DNA of 64,000 bases, taken from Naematelia aurantialba (taxonomy: Eukaryota; Basidiomycota; Tremellomycetes; Tremellales; Naemateliaceae). The notes beneath the pieces were generated by a model. It was given only the letters and a program-made list of their open reading frames with translations. It was not told the origin of the DNA and searched no databases. The stretch covers positions 1,488,001-1,552,000 of the forward strand of contig JAKFAO010000003.1 of NCBI GenBank assembly GCA_021527695.1, given 5' to 3'. Shown here in pieces: positions 1 to 10,597 of this stretch; position 1 is the first letter of the stretch, and each line of letters starts with the position of its first letter. A program made the translations under genes and the position numbers.

Positions 1-1828
1 CGGATGGATTGGAAAGATGTCTATTCATCAGTCTATGATTGCGGCCGTTGACTCACGGATCGTCCCTCTGCCCGTCCCCACGCCCAGCCACCTGCAATCT
101 CTGCTCCATCGCACGTCACTCACGACCGAAGAGGTGTTGCCACGGCGGAGCTCGTAGATGTGCCAGATCATGCCGCGGCATGTGTCCTTGTTACCCTGTT
201 CCGCACCAGCGGGGTGCAAATCCAATAGATGGAAAGCGCGCCCATCAGTTGAGATGAAGAGTTGCGTGCCGTCGGGCGAGAATGAGAGGAACGATACCGT
301 TCGGACTTGTCGCGAAGATCCAAGTGCAGCCTCTGATGGCAGAGGAGGTCCGAAGGGTCTTGAAACTGGTAGGCGAAAGTGCGCGATTGTTTCTGGTTTT
401 ACGCCTGACCTAGGGAACAGGTCGATCACCTGAACCCATTCCCCGCCTTGCACGAAGTGGGCTGACGCTTCCGGTCCGCTCGCATCGTCCAAAGACCTTG
501 CCTCTGACCCTTCACTTTCCCGGTCTTCATCATCCCCAAACGTGCCAGACCCTTCAGCTGGAGCACTTCGCGCCAAACGCCCATTGCGAGCTTTGTTGGC
601 GGCTCTTGCTCCCATCTTGATGCCCGCCCATACACCACGAGCAACACCCCCGCCAATCCCCACCGCCGATGTAAGAATATCGCCTTGGGGTGTTGCAGCA
701 GATCGAGTGGAAGGTCGCGCCTGATCTGCCTCGGAGATGGCCCGCGTACGAGAGGTGGATCGGGCAGTAAGGATCGACCCGAGCCCTTCGGGACCTGGGA
801 AACGAGGCGGCTCGGACGTAGCGAGGACGAGAAGACGACCGGACAGGGAAAAGGTAGGGAGAGGAATGCGAGGATTCGCAGGGAGATCTTTGTAGCGATG
901 CAAGGGAGTAAAGGAGATGGGGTCGAGTATGTGAAGCGAAGGAGTGGGATGCGAGATAGACTAAGGCATCAGAGGGCTCAAACATAATGACTCACAATGG
1001 CGATAGCATGCCGTGAGGATGCAACAGATGCTGTGTTACCGGGCCCAATCTGGATGCGCCGCACAGCCTTGCCTGTCCGCAGAGCAATAATGACTAGCGA
1101 TATCGTCCCCATGGCTCTTCGAGCCGGCGCGAACGTCCTATCCGGGGTTCAGTGATGCACGGGTGTGATGACTAAAACGTACATGAGCGCGACGAGTGGT
1201 CCATGATCTTTTGACATGGCGTTCGGCTCCAAGAGCCTGGCACCTATAACCTCCTCCGCCGACGCATTTATCACTTGCCCGCCGTCAAGCACAGAAGTGT
1301 GTGTGTCCTCGTCATATTTTACTGCGGGCAGATTGAATGTCTCTTCGGGAGCGGGGAAGACCTCCTGCACGTGCGGATCATCTGGGAGGATGCTGGAGGC
1401 GAGGGAGAATATCTGAAGAGCATGGGAACGCGACGTCACTAGTAGCAATGGCCTGCATGTCAGCAAGGTAGTCGGCCAAACAACTCACGTCCTGCCCCGT
1501 CCATCGCCCAGATCGGCCTCCTGCCATACTGCCGTACTCCCTTCTGCTCCCGCTGTCGAAGATTCGGCATGATTCGTTGCTTTGTTTGGGGAAGTCGGGA
1601 GGAAGCCCTTGAGCGATGGCATACCAGAGAATGAGGGGAGATGGTACAAGAACGGAGACAGGATGGATGCACTATCATGGCTTGCGGATGAGCTCGGATG
1701 ACTCGGCTTACTTACTTGACGTCTAGCGCTTGATGAGTGGTCAGCATATGACTGCCGCGGGTCATCCATGACGACTCACGTATGCCCCGTCTCTTTCCCT
1801 GCCCTTTCGCCGCCGTAAAACTCGACAT
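1..1828 (-). CDS. BCAS3-like WD40 protein, 3' end cut by window edge
   Basis: A beta-propeller protein of the BCAS3 family. In animals this family works with PHAF1 at autophagic membranes; a role here is inferred from family only. Exons read on the minus strand in consistent phase: 'PLLLVTSRSHALQIFS' (about 1450-1150), 'GTISLVIIALRTGKAVRRIQ' (about 1104-995), 'HPTPSLHILDP' continuing into a long exon with 'FSLSGRLLVLATSEPP', 'WAGIKMGARAANKARNG', 'VRTVSFLSFSPDGTQLFIS' and 'WLGVGTGRGTI'. The last readable exon after a short intron gives 'HIFPIHP', matching the BCAS3 'RGT-HVFPI' signature. The protein then runs off the left edge. The start is uncertain. ATG 1828 (MSSFTAAKGQGK) needs a 7-nt microexon to join the main frame; ATG 1769 is in frame directly but begins inside what looks like an intron. 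Confidence 0.85.
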
Positions 1829-2872
1829 ACCATCGGATCCGCGTCGCCGTTCAACGTCGACATGATCCGATGTTGGCATGAAGTGACTCCGGAGGAGCGA
1901 ACGTGTGGGTGTCGAACAGATGCGGTGATGATTGTGTCAAGGCAATCTTGTAGATCCAGTTAGCTCGTTCGATCTCAGGGTCTCTGAGTAGAGAGTAGAG
2001 GAGATGAGCCTGCTTACAAGATGTGATATGGTCAAAGAAGAGAGGTTAAAAGAGAATTGAAAGGTAGTACCCCCTCTGAGCCCAGAGGAGATGACGCTCG
2101 GCAGATAGCGGCGGCGGCGACGGCGGGGAAGCAGAGAAGGGTCGGGTGGCGGCGACGCGCGCCGGCTCTCCCGAGTCGGATACGCGGCAGAGAAGTGATA
2201 ACACCCCAAAGCGGTATCCCCTACGACCGTGTTGTTTGGCTGCGGTCGCAATATCGAGAGACAGGGTGATAGCCCAAGCAATATGCATGAGCGTCAGAGG
2301 CTTACTGTCGGATCCTTCAAGAGACGCAGCAGCGACAGGTACGAAGCGTGCCCATTTCTTTCTTTCCATTCTTTCCGTCTCGAATCTCTCTATATTGTTT
2401 CGCAATGTCCGGTCCGCTATCTGTCGTGGAGTCTTGGAGCTTACCCGTGCTGTTATGATGCGATCTCTCTTGCCAGAGCGTGCCAGGCTGGTTTACAGCA
2501 TTCGAGCCCGAATACTTGGACGGTGTGTACAACGTGTAAAGGAGACTAACCCTTGTCAGCTGGGGGACAGATCAGCGAGAGCGAGCAACAACTATCTCTT
2601 CCTTCTTTAGCACAGGGAGTGCGCAGGAAGAGCAGCGCTTCGAAACAACTCTGCATCACAGAGGTGAACTGAAATGGCTACTTCGGACTGGCAGGCGAAA
2701 TATACATAATGTCATTGGGACTGGCTTGCTTCGCCGGACTGCAGGCTACATACATGGTACTGACTCCGTTGAAGTACTATCCTATCAACCTAATCGCTGA
2801 TCCTTCGGTGCTGGCTCTGGCACAACGAGACAACATCTATGGGCATTGTTGCCTTCGTGTTCAGGGGGCGCA
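1829..2872. other. Intergenic region with one doubtful minus-strand ORF
   Basis: About 1 kb between the BCAS3-like gene and island 1. The minus strand at 2405-2046 is open, with an ATG giving 'MERKKWARFVPVAAASLEGS', followed by a good GTAAGC donor and a CTGAC branch-like site. It could be a short exon, but no continuing exon could be joined and no family is recognised. The plus-strand frames over the same stretch look like shadows. Nothing else is supported. Confidence 0.3.
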
Positions 2873-3991
2873 TCAATGGTTTCCTCCTCGACCGGTCGAT
2901 TGGTTGGGAGCAGCATTTTCGTCCGAGGGAGGAGGTGGATAGCCTGATGAGGGAGAACTTCCGAAAAGGTCCAAATGTTGATTGAATAGGTCACGCACAT
3001 GGTGATCACTAGTACTGCTGTCACAAATGCAGTTCAGGAACAATGCTCTCTCTGCCCCCTCGTGGTGATTCTGCCAGAAACCGGTCAAGTGTGCCAAAGC
3101 TTCTTCTGTCCGCCCTAAACTAACTGCATTCCGCGCAGCCTGAACTGATGAGCGTGCCTCTCGGGACGGATCCCCGTTCCGCGGTGTGCGCTCCCAGCTT
3201 GGGGGGTGGGGATCACGATGATCCGGGCGGGACTGGGTGGAGGACGGAGTGGGTCGATTTCTCCGAGTTCTTCCTCCTCTTTGGCGGGGGTCTGAATACG
3301 TTCTTTCCGATCGCTGGGCTTGGGCCATGCTGGTAGAAGGTGCGGGCACAAAGCCTCCAGAAGGCAAGGAATTCTCACGACTGTTCCAATCCAGCGCGCC
3401 TCTCCATTCGTTTCGAGTTTGAGTGGCCCGGTGTGTCCTTTGAGACGAGGAGGACCCAGGGAATCCATCGGAATGCGAGACCCGTCGCCTTTGATTGTTG
3501 CCGGCGTCTGGAGATGACCAGCCTTGAGGTGGGAATTGACTCTGTCGCTGAACAGGGTCTTGGAGTCCTTCCTGGGGAAGCAGCATCTGGGGGAAGGTAG
3601 ATGCTGTGGAGCTACCAACTGTGGCGCCAACGTGATGTGAGTCGGACACTGTTTGGAGAGACAAGGACGGTACGAGTTCTACGCTGGACGCATGGGCCGG
3701 CCCTGTTGTGGGGCGGAACCTTTCTTCTGGGAGTGATGGTACAGATGTCATGCCGGGCGTAGATTCCGAGTGACGATCGCTTGTAGGCCTGGCTGAACCC
3801 GTCCCATTGCTCACGGGGCGTGACAGCAAAGACATAGACGGTACCAACTCCATATCGGACGCAGGGACCCAGTCCGACGTGGTGGTGTGGGATGACCTCC
3901 CTCTTCGGTGCTGGGTAGTTGCCTGGCCTTCAGAGTTCTCATTGGACTGATTGGACCTGTCTCCATTAGATGGAAGAGGAGATATCGACAT
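2873..3991 (-). CDS. Orphan-family protein A: disordered N-terminus plus C-terminal helical module
   Basis: Single-exon ORF of 372 aa starting at ATG 3991 (MSISPLPSNGDRS); the codon before it in frame is GTG. Function unknown. Residues 1 to about 270 are low-complexity, rich in Ser, Pro, Arg, Thr and Gln ('RRGRSSHTTTSDWVP', 'QRGGRTRRNRPTPSSTQ'), and presumably disordered. From about residue 280 a helical segment begins: 'QAARNAVSLGRTEEALAHLT', 'GFWQNHHEGAERALFLNCI', 'HHVRDLFNQHLDLFG'. It resembles the module of the other island genes (hydrophobic helix, acidic spacer, second helix, aromatic). The tail is Pro- and Asn-rich. It is the first of four minus-strand genes in island 1. No database family is recognised; assignment to the window's orphan family is by eye and weaker than for H, I or J. 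Confidence 0.55.
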   Translation of the reverse strand: MSISPLPSNGDRSNQSNENSEGQATTQHRRGRSSHTTTSDWVPASDMELVPSMSLLSRPVSNGTGSARPTSDRHSESTPGMTSVPSLPEERFRPTTGPAHASSVELVPSLSLQTVSDSHHVGATVGSSTASTFPQMLLPQEGLQDPVQRQSQFPPQGWSSPDAGNNQRRRVSHSDGFPGSSSSQRTHRATQTRNEWRGALDWNSRENSLPSGGFVPAPSTSMAQAQRSERTYSDPRQRGGRTRRNRPTPSSTQSRPDHRDPHPPSWERTPRNGDPSREARSSVQAARNAVSLGRTEEALAHLTGFWQNHHEGAERALFLNCICDSSTSDHHVRDLFNQHLDLFGSSPSSGYPPPPSDENAAPNQSTGRGGNH

Positions 3992-4947
3992 CACGTAGGG
4001 TCAACCTGCTTGTCAGAAGTCACTCAAACTCGTATTCGGGCTGACAGAGTGTGCTGTATGAGAGATTAGAATGCTGGATGTAGACGGGTAGGGGTCTCAT
4101 GGGGAGTCCATTTGTAGTATCTGAGGGCTGGAACGCGAGGTTGGTTCTGTGTCTAGAACGCGGTGCTGCCAAAATGGAGCGCAAACAACTGCGCACTGCA
4201 CACACCAGGAAGGCTGCAGCATACAGTCCATTCTTTAGCTCGGCGAGACAAGACCCGAATGGACTCGATCTAGCTATAAAGGAGCTTCTCAAGCCGATTC
4301 GAACTGAATTTGTTCGCAAAAATATGAGGTTCGAAGGCATCTAACCTGTCTCAGGGCGTGAACGTATTGCTATGAGTCTTCTTGTAAGAGGATGAACACC
4401 TGCACAGGCGCGCAGGCCGTTCTCCTCACTCATATCCTTGACCGTCTCCTAAGTTGCGACCTTTCCCCTCTCATGACTCCGTTACGTATTCTCCTTCTGA
4501 CCTTCGGTCTGACTCCTCAAGACAGTTACTCTTCCGACTCAATGCCACTAGGGCACAGCGAGAGTGCTATCGAGAGGACCCAGCTTGGTCACGCATAAAA
4601 CCCCGCCGCCAGTTCGGACGGCGTTCAGCCATACCTTTCCTACAGTACACCGCTTTGCGCTCTTCCGCCAAGGGAACGGCATGCTGTAGTGATCCTCATT
4701 ACTGAATTCTCTTGGAAGCCCCCCACGTCTGAAGCGCTCTCACAGCGTTCTTCCTTAGATTCTAAAACAGACGTTATTGGTGGAACGTTTGGATGCCATC
4801 AAATGGCGTTACGAGTGGCAAATGTCAAAGAGCCCGCTCACGCAAAGAATCACTTTGGTATCGCCACTATCCGATACATGGAGCAGAGGTGTAGAATCAA
4901 GTGTAACATTATGTCTCGAAACATTGTTACACAGGGAATGCAAGCAA
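3992..4947 (+). other. Gap between orphan genes with possible plus-strand exon fragments
   Basis: No complete gene model. Two plus-strand stretches look protein-like. One is 4174-4343 (contains 'MERKQLRTAHTRKAAAYSP' and 'LDLAIKELLKPIRTEFVRKN'). The other starts after a good acceptor, 'TTCTTCCTTAG', near 4757 and reads 'ILKQTLLVERLDAIKWRYEW' and 'VTLCLETLLHRECKQLG', ending inside the 3' part of the neighbouring minus-strand gene. They may be exons of a plus-strand gene or remnants of one. A TATA-like 'GCTATAAAGG' lies near 4273. No joining intron could be established. Confidence 0.25.
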
Positions 4948-6105
4948 CTAGGACGTAGTAGAATCCCGGACAGAGTCAGCCCAGCTACCGATACGCTTTC
5001 GTTTGGCCCTTCTCAGCCTCGGAAGCGGTCCCTCCATCCTCTCAACATCATGTTCTTCTCCGGCCCTCCGTTTACCTAGGGTATATGTATAGCCATCAAA
5101 CCCCGTTGTTTCGTCTGGGATACTGCGGGCTTCGCTGGAAGCCATCAGGTAGCTGGACTCATTATGTAGCTCGCTTCGAAGGTCGCTGAGCAGCTTTCTC
5201 CAAGTCATGGAAGACTGTTCCCTGTCTCTGCTCTTCTTGCGCCCTTCGCTTCCCGGCTGGCCCCTGAGTTGTTCGAAATATAAGCTCGTCGCATCCATCC
5301 ATTGACGCAACGAATGGATATCTCCTTCCGGCACTTGGCCGTGGTGAATGTGTTCCAGCACTTTCTTCAACCCGATGACCGCTGTCCGCTCGTCGGTCAG
5401 TGGCATCACCTGCAAGAACGACCTGTACGATCCACCTAAGCTCTGGCCGATGATAGGTAGGAGCTGTTTCACGCCATTCGAAGTCGGCGCGTCCTCAAGT
5501 TCGTGTCCTTCGGCCGACCACTCGGGGGCTGGTTGACGGTCCCTTAAGTCGAGAGAGCGCTGTGTCTCCTGATTCCCAATCTCATACCAGCCGCCATCGC
5601 CGACCCTGATCGAGACATCGTATTGATCTCCATCCACGTCAGTCCTGTCTGTGGTGGGCATGGGCGCTGTCGATCTCGAAGAGGCTTCCATCAGAAGTAT
5701 TTGCCAAGCGGGGAAAACCTCCAAACTTGGCGCTCAGAGACGTCTCGAACGTCCACTTGCCTTGGCAGGTCTCGTATATGGTCTCTTGGATGGAGCGGAA
5801 GATTGGAAGGCCCTCGAAATTTTTCGCAAGGCAATGGATGGGGAAAACTTGCCAAGAAGGCCATGCATTTCGTGGTACAAAGGGTCACCGCTCACTGGGT
5901 GGGTACTGTAGATGGGCGAGTCTTCGAGTGGCACCACACTCCTACCAGGATAATTTGTCGAGGGCTCGTCAGTGATTACTGTACAGAGGATGTGGGCGCA
6001 CTTCGGAGGCTTGAAGACCGACCAACTCTGAAATAGACGGTACTGTAGACGTCGACAGGTGCCCATCCCCATGCAGCAGCCGACGGTTGCTGAGCATACG
6101 TCCAT
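4948..6105 (-). CDS. Orphan-family protein G, three-exon model
   Basis: Model: exons 6105-5946, 5847-5719 and 5684-4948, total 1026 nt, 341 aa, phases consistent. The 34-nt intron 5718-5685 matches the small introns of this genome. Its donor (GTTTTC) is weak, as is the donor of the 98-nt first intron, so a shorter start at ATG 5690 (MEASSRSTAPMP) remains possible. The N-terminal part has strand-like stretches ('AHILCTVITDEPS', 'FEGLPIFRSIQETIYETC', 'YDVSIRVGDGGWYEIG'). The middle is helical ('TAVIGLKKVLEHIHHG', 'EGDIHSLRQWMDATSLYFEQ') and matches the island module pattern of Asp-hydrophobic-x-x-aromatic. The C-terminus is basic ('RLRRAKRKRIGSW'), like a nuclear localisation signal. No known family recognised. 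Confidence 0.45.
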
Positions 6106-6308
6106 GCTGACGAAGGACGACGCCTCAACTTTGCTCCATGGCGCAGTAACGGCTTGGATTGGCCAATACGTCGCCTCATAGCTATCATACCACCAAATGA
6201 AACAGATTATTCAATCCACATCAAATACATCACGCAATGTCTCAACAAGCCGTTGTACACTTCATAAATCCCAGCAGTAAAAGAAGGAAATGGCCTGGGC
6301 CCCAATTG

Positions 6309-6890
6309 TCACCCCTTCTCGGTGGTGTCTTTCGACGGTTCACGATGGTCACGATGCGCAGACGCCGACGTGTGTTGGAGTAGGAGGTGAGTGATACCTT
6401 GCTGAGCACTGGAAGTACTGCCTGCCTCTTGCTCTGTGCTCGATCGCAGCATGTCACTGGCACTGCTGTCGCTGCCTTGGAGGTTGGTAACCTGGGATAA
6501 CAAGGATCGAGTCGTTTGAGGCTCTGGGGAAGGGGTCCGGCTTTGGCTCCTGGAGGGCCGGGAACGGCCCTCTGGTCTGAGGGGTTCCGATGGTATGCCT
6601 CGTTGCACCACCATCAAGTACTCTGTATCCTCGGAGGTTGACTGCCGACTGTAGCCCCTTGTGCCTCCTCCACGTTGGAGGGGAATCCGAGGTAAACTTT
6701 GCACCTTTCTCAAGTAGCTGTACTGTGTCTTCAGGGAGGTGCGCGAAGAGGTTGAAGAGCGGCCGTCGTCAGATAAGGCCGGGGATGGGAGTAGCTGAGT
6801 TGTCGTTCGCTCAGGAGATGGCTTTGTCAGGAAGATCCTGTAAAACCTTGCCATACTTGAACACGGCCTGGTCTGCGCGCTGTCAGACAT
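6309..6890 (-). CDS. Orphan disordered Ser/Thr/Pro-rich protein in island 1
   Basis: Single ORF of 193 aa from ATG 6890 (MSDSAQTRPCSSMARFYRIF) to a stop at 6309. A short N-terminal segment with aromatic residues ('MARFYRIFLTKPSPE') is followed by a long low-complexity stretch rich in Ser, Thr, Pro, Arg and Gln ('PEGRSRPSRSQSRTPSPEP'). It looks like the disordered half of the island proteins without their helical module. Similar stand-alone disordered ORFs occur at 19257 and 23589. It lies head-to-tail between G and D on the same strand. Function unknown. It may be a true short gene or part of a longer spliced gene whose other exons I cannot place. Confidence 0.4.
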   Translation of the reverse strand: MSDSAQTRPCSSMARFYRIFLTKPSPERTTTQLLPSPALSDDGRSSTSSRTSLKTQYSYLRKVQSLPRIPLQRGGGTRGYSRQSTSEDTEYLMVVQRGIPSEPLRPEGRSRPSRSQSRTPSPEPQTTRSLLSQVTNLQGSDSSASDMLRSSTEQEAGSTSSAQQGITHLLLQHTSASAHRDHREPSKDTTEKG

Positions 6891-7962
6891 GTCGCCGGAA
6901 CGTTGGGCGACTTTCGGGCAACGCGAACGCTATCGTTGCTGAGTCGGTGACCTCCCTGACATGTCTTACATGTCGGCCTAATTGAGAGTCAGACACCGCC
7001 CCAAAGCCCCATTGGTCTTCTCGGTATACTCGTACATCGACTCATGGATGGCCTTTGTTCAGCTTTGCCTGAGCCCATGACATAATGAAACACTCCTTTT
7101 CGCTTAGTGGAGCAGGAAGTCTGAATGGCCTTGCCAATCTTTGGCATGCATGCAACGTCATGACACGATCTCGGTCTCCGTGTCACACTCGGTCACATAC
7201 ATCCAGGATGGTGGCAAATTCGCTCCTACCTCTGTATGCGGCAGGTCTAGAATCGCCTCATCGAGTAATGAACCGCCGTATCTGTCTTCAGCCTGCATTT
7301 TGCGTGATCCAAACACATCAGCATGGGCGCATGTTTCACACGGGCCAGTGAGTCAAGGAAGAGTGTCCCAGCATCCCAAGCCTTGACTTCGGAGTCGTGT
7401 CGTGGTGCCGTGTACCCTTCTGTTCACCCGACCTGTGTGCTAGCGGGAGTGTCACGGGCTGTGGTACGGGTTACGGCGGTGGTATACCTGGCGTGGACGA
7501 ACGGTTTCTATATAGAACGGATGTATACTTGAGATGAGATGAGATGCGATACATTCGATGAGGATATCGAGACAGAGTTGATCTGCTATATACGAGGGAC
7601 TACGTCACCCTACAGGGACTCATCGAATGGATTACTAAGGGACGGGGCACGTTCGGGGCGATACGGGTTCCCTTAGACGATATATCCTAAAAGGGGAAGT
7701 GCGATGGATTCCATGACAGGGAGTCCTCGGATAGTGCTATCAGCCAAAAATGTGTGGATGACAGGCTCCTGCCGCCCCATAGAATGACAGCAGGTTGTTC
7801 CTCAACTGCGCCCCCCCCCCCCCCCCCCCGCCGGGGGGGGGAACTATGTAGAGCTCAGTTACGACATGGGAAGACAATATTGGGCCGACAGGAGAAATGC
7901 TTTGAGAGCCTGTGCCGATGGGGGTTGAGGATGATTGACTGTTCCACGGGCTTCAAGGCTTC
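6891..7962. other. Intergenic, with C19/G9 homopolymer pair
   Basis: About 1.07 kb without a supportable gene. Short ORFs on both strands lack any recognisable pattern. A TATA-like 'CTATATAGAACGG' lies near 7508, followed by a short GAGAT repeat near 7532-7547. The C19/G9 tract at 7811-7841 is listed separately. Confidence 0.5.
7811..7841. repeat. C19 run followed by G9 run
   Basis: Nineteen C (7811-7829), then GCC, then nine G (7833-7841). The two runs are complementary and could fold into a GC hairpin or non-B structure. Homopolymer length should be treated as approximate because such runs are error-prone in sequencing. Confidence 0.9.
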
Positions 7963-9632
7963 CTAGGTCTTCCGATGAGTAGTTTGGCGCTGCAATATCC
8001 AGCTGGTAGGTGACAGCGGGTTGGACGGCAACAGTTGGCTGTGCGGGGGAGGGCCGAGGCAGTCTGCTTGGCATATCCGCCCCTGCCTTCCCACCGCGGC
8101 AGACGCGGCGACCGGAGAAATTCCGACATCTTCGCGAAGACCTTGATGGCCTTCGTTATGCTTTGAAGGAGACCCGGCAAACGTGAATTGGCTCTCAATG
8201 GAGTGCCATGGCTGGGAAGGCCCAAATGCACGCGACTTTATTGCGTCCTCAGGGTCAGTCGGTCTATGGCTGAGCAATTGAGGAATCTGGTCCGCGCGGA
8301 TGACAGCTGGGTGACCAAAATTTGCATAGCGGAATGTACAAGGAATATTGGATGGATCAAATCGCATCAGATCCTCTGGTCGGCTCATGCCCAGTAGCTT
8401 GACGAGTATAGGGTCCAGTTGCGCTTTCCTGCAGAATTCTCTGCTTCCACGCGCATCTGCTCCTCGTAGTTGTGTCTGGTCAGAGCCTCAATATAGAGGT
8501 CCACCCACCATACAGGGCTGGCGCTCTCGTGCGAGGCTCTGACAAAGTTGTAGATGGCAATGTGGTCTTCCGGGCCCCCGTACTTGAACGTGTCGGCGAT
8601 CCTCGTTTCCATATGCACAAGACGCTGCCTCTCGGGGAGCCGGGCTAGCCGGCGACCATCGGCTGCTATTGCTTCCAAGAGCGTCTGAGCGAATCCATTC
8701 CGGCGCGTGAGTGTTCGCTTCACCACCGTATTGGCAGGTATCGTCATGGGGTTGTGGGGTCCCGAGACAGGCAAGGTCTGTATGGCCGATTGCCATTCCT
8801 TGCTCTGCGACTCGACGTCAAAGATGGGGGATTGCAGGATTTCCCCAAGTTGTTCATTCTCCTCGGTCTTTGCCACCCTCTCGGAACCGGCTGCCAGGGT
8901 CGAGGTCCTAGGATCCTCATGTCTTTCTGCCGTGCCGCCTACATCCGGATACCAGCAAATTTCTCGGTCTCCACCTCGCGTTGGGTTCTCTTCCTTTCGG
9001 AGATTGCTCTTCTCAGAGCCTTGGCTGACGTCCAAACCACTGGCAATAGAGTATCTGCCATCATGCTGCTCCCCAAAACCCTTCGAGGTGGCCCAGAGCT
9101 GATCCGCTTCCACATGCTGTCCCCGTCCGTAGCTCGAAAGGATCGTGGTGGCAAGAACATTTGCGTCGGCAGACCCGTGTCCATCTGAGAAACAGCCAGT
9201 CGGAGAGCACGTACTTGCATTTGGTGTCCAGATAGCCACAGGACCCTGGACTTCTTTGACAGACATGCGTGCGTCGTGATTCATGATCCCGCCCTGCTGA
9301 GCCCAGTTCGGCCGGACGTGTTCGTGCTGACGGGTGTATTGCTGATCCTCATCCCCGCTTGTCGACAGAGTCTGGTACCTCGTCGCCCAGGGTACGGAGA
9401 GCACTCTGAGGTTTGAAGGAGATGTCGGCCGCTTGACTGACCACGGCGAGGGCGAGGACCCGCTCGTCTCCGAGTGCTCGCTCCCATGTGACGGGGTACT
9501 GGCATCTGCAAGATTCCCTGCCATGAAGATATCGGCTAAACCGACGTCCCAGTTCACATTGGGTGCCCAGTTGGCTGCGGTGGACCCACCTCCACATCTG
9601 GCGGCGCTGTCGTACCCGATCAATTGGTTCAT
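7963..9632 (-). CDS. Orphan-family protein D, two-exon model with two module-like regions
   Basis: Exon 1 (9632-8451, from ATG 9632, MNQLIGYDSAARCGG) codes a long disordered region and then a helical module: 'RLVHMETRIADTF', 'PEDHIAIYNFVRASHES', 'SPVWWVDLYIEAL'. Read straight through, this frame ends in a TGA that overlaps the ATG of a second ORF (ATGA, 8388-8385), which would be odd in a fungus. A 53-nt intron (8450-8398, GTGGAA..CAAG) joins the two in phase and yields about 538 aa. Exon 2 carries strands ('CTFRYANFGHPAVI') and another module-like segment ('ADQIPQLLSHRPTDPEDAI', 'PSQPWHSIESQFTF'). The donor is weak, so two ORFs remain an alternative. The module matches J well: hydrophobic, Phe, acidic pair, aromatic-Val/Ile, Pro-x-Trp. 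Function unknown. Confidence 0.5.
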
Positions 9633-10597
9633 CCTGAGGACGTGTGTTGAGCGCCCAGGGTCCACGAATTCCTTCCTCTTATACGCTGCCCGCACGCTGC
9701 AGAAGGCCTCGCTTCTGCCCGTGTTTTGGATTTTGCAAATGTGACACAAAACAACTGCATTCTCACTTCAGTGCGACTGGTTAATGCGCCACTCTGCCCG
9801 GTTCTGGCCTCCGACGCTGTCCTTCCGTATCGAAGAAGCCTCGGTAGGATTGAAGAGCTACTCACTTTTGCTGCGGGCCATACGCAGTAGCGGAAGCCAC
9901 TCAAAAAGCCGTTTCAAAGCGTCAATGGTCCTAAATGAGTGGACATATTACATGAGTAATGGATCTTCCAAAGAACACCTCTTCGCAGTTGCTTTCGCAG
10001 TCGCAGCGTTGGCCAAAGTTCGCGCTTGCTGTTTGACGTCGAGCTCTTCACAGCCAATACTGTTAGAGCCTTCGCGGAAACCGAGCAGCAAACTCCTCCA
10101 CCGAGGGCCATGTGCATCAGCCCTTCAGACTCCGAAACTCCCTCCAGGAGAGGATTAGAGAGCCTCCACGGGTCAACAGGAAGGCATTCTGTGCTTTCCC
10201 TGCAAGCCATTGCGTGCTGCAGAACCGGTTCAGTTGGTTGGAGGCAAGTCAGAGCGTGATTTGGCTGCGAGCAATTAGTGGACAGTACGTGGATCAGCGT
10301 CGTGATAGCCGTCCATGGCCATCATGCAGTTAGCGTACCTTAGCACTAGGTCCTTATCCAACGTTGATCTGGTTAAACTCTGCGCAAGGAGCCTCGGTGT
10401 TGAATAGAACGAACTGTTGACGGACAGCTCCGGAATTGCCGAAAGAGGGAGTGTGGGGTTGCTGCGCCTGCAAACTAGAAATTTGCTGCGAGAATACTGC
10501 GGTCAAAGGTCAAGCCCATGGTGTGTCTCGGGATGCATTCAACTACTCACATCTGCTCGTCATAAAATCACGAGCACGACGAGTGCACTGTCCAAAG
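9633..10597. other. Intergenic between island 1 and the membrane-protein gene
   Basis: No gene is supported. Minus-strand 10210-9914 has an ORF from ATG 10210 ('MACRESTECLPVDPW') that could be an upstream exon of D. Plus-strand ORFs here are shadows or have no pattern. The 3' part (about 10400-10597) is the likely promoter and leader of the next gene. Confidence 0.4.

Noticed and set aside
2146..2610. 154-aa plus-strand ORF
   Set aside because: No ATG-supported start with family pattern; overlaps equally open frames on both strands.
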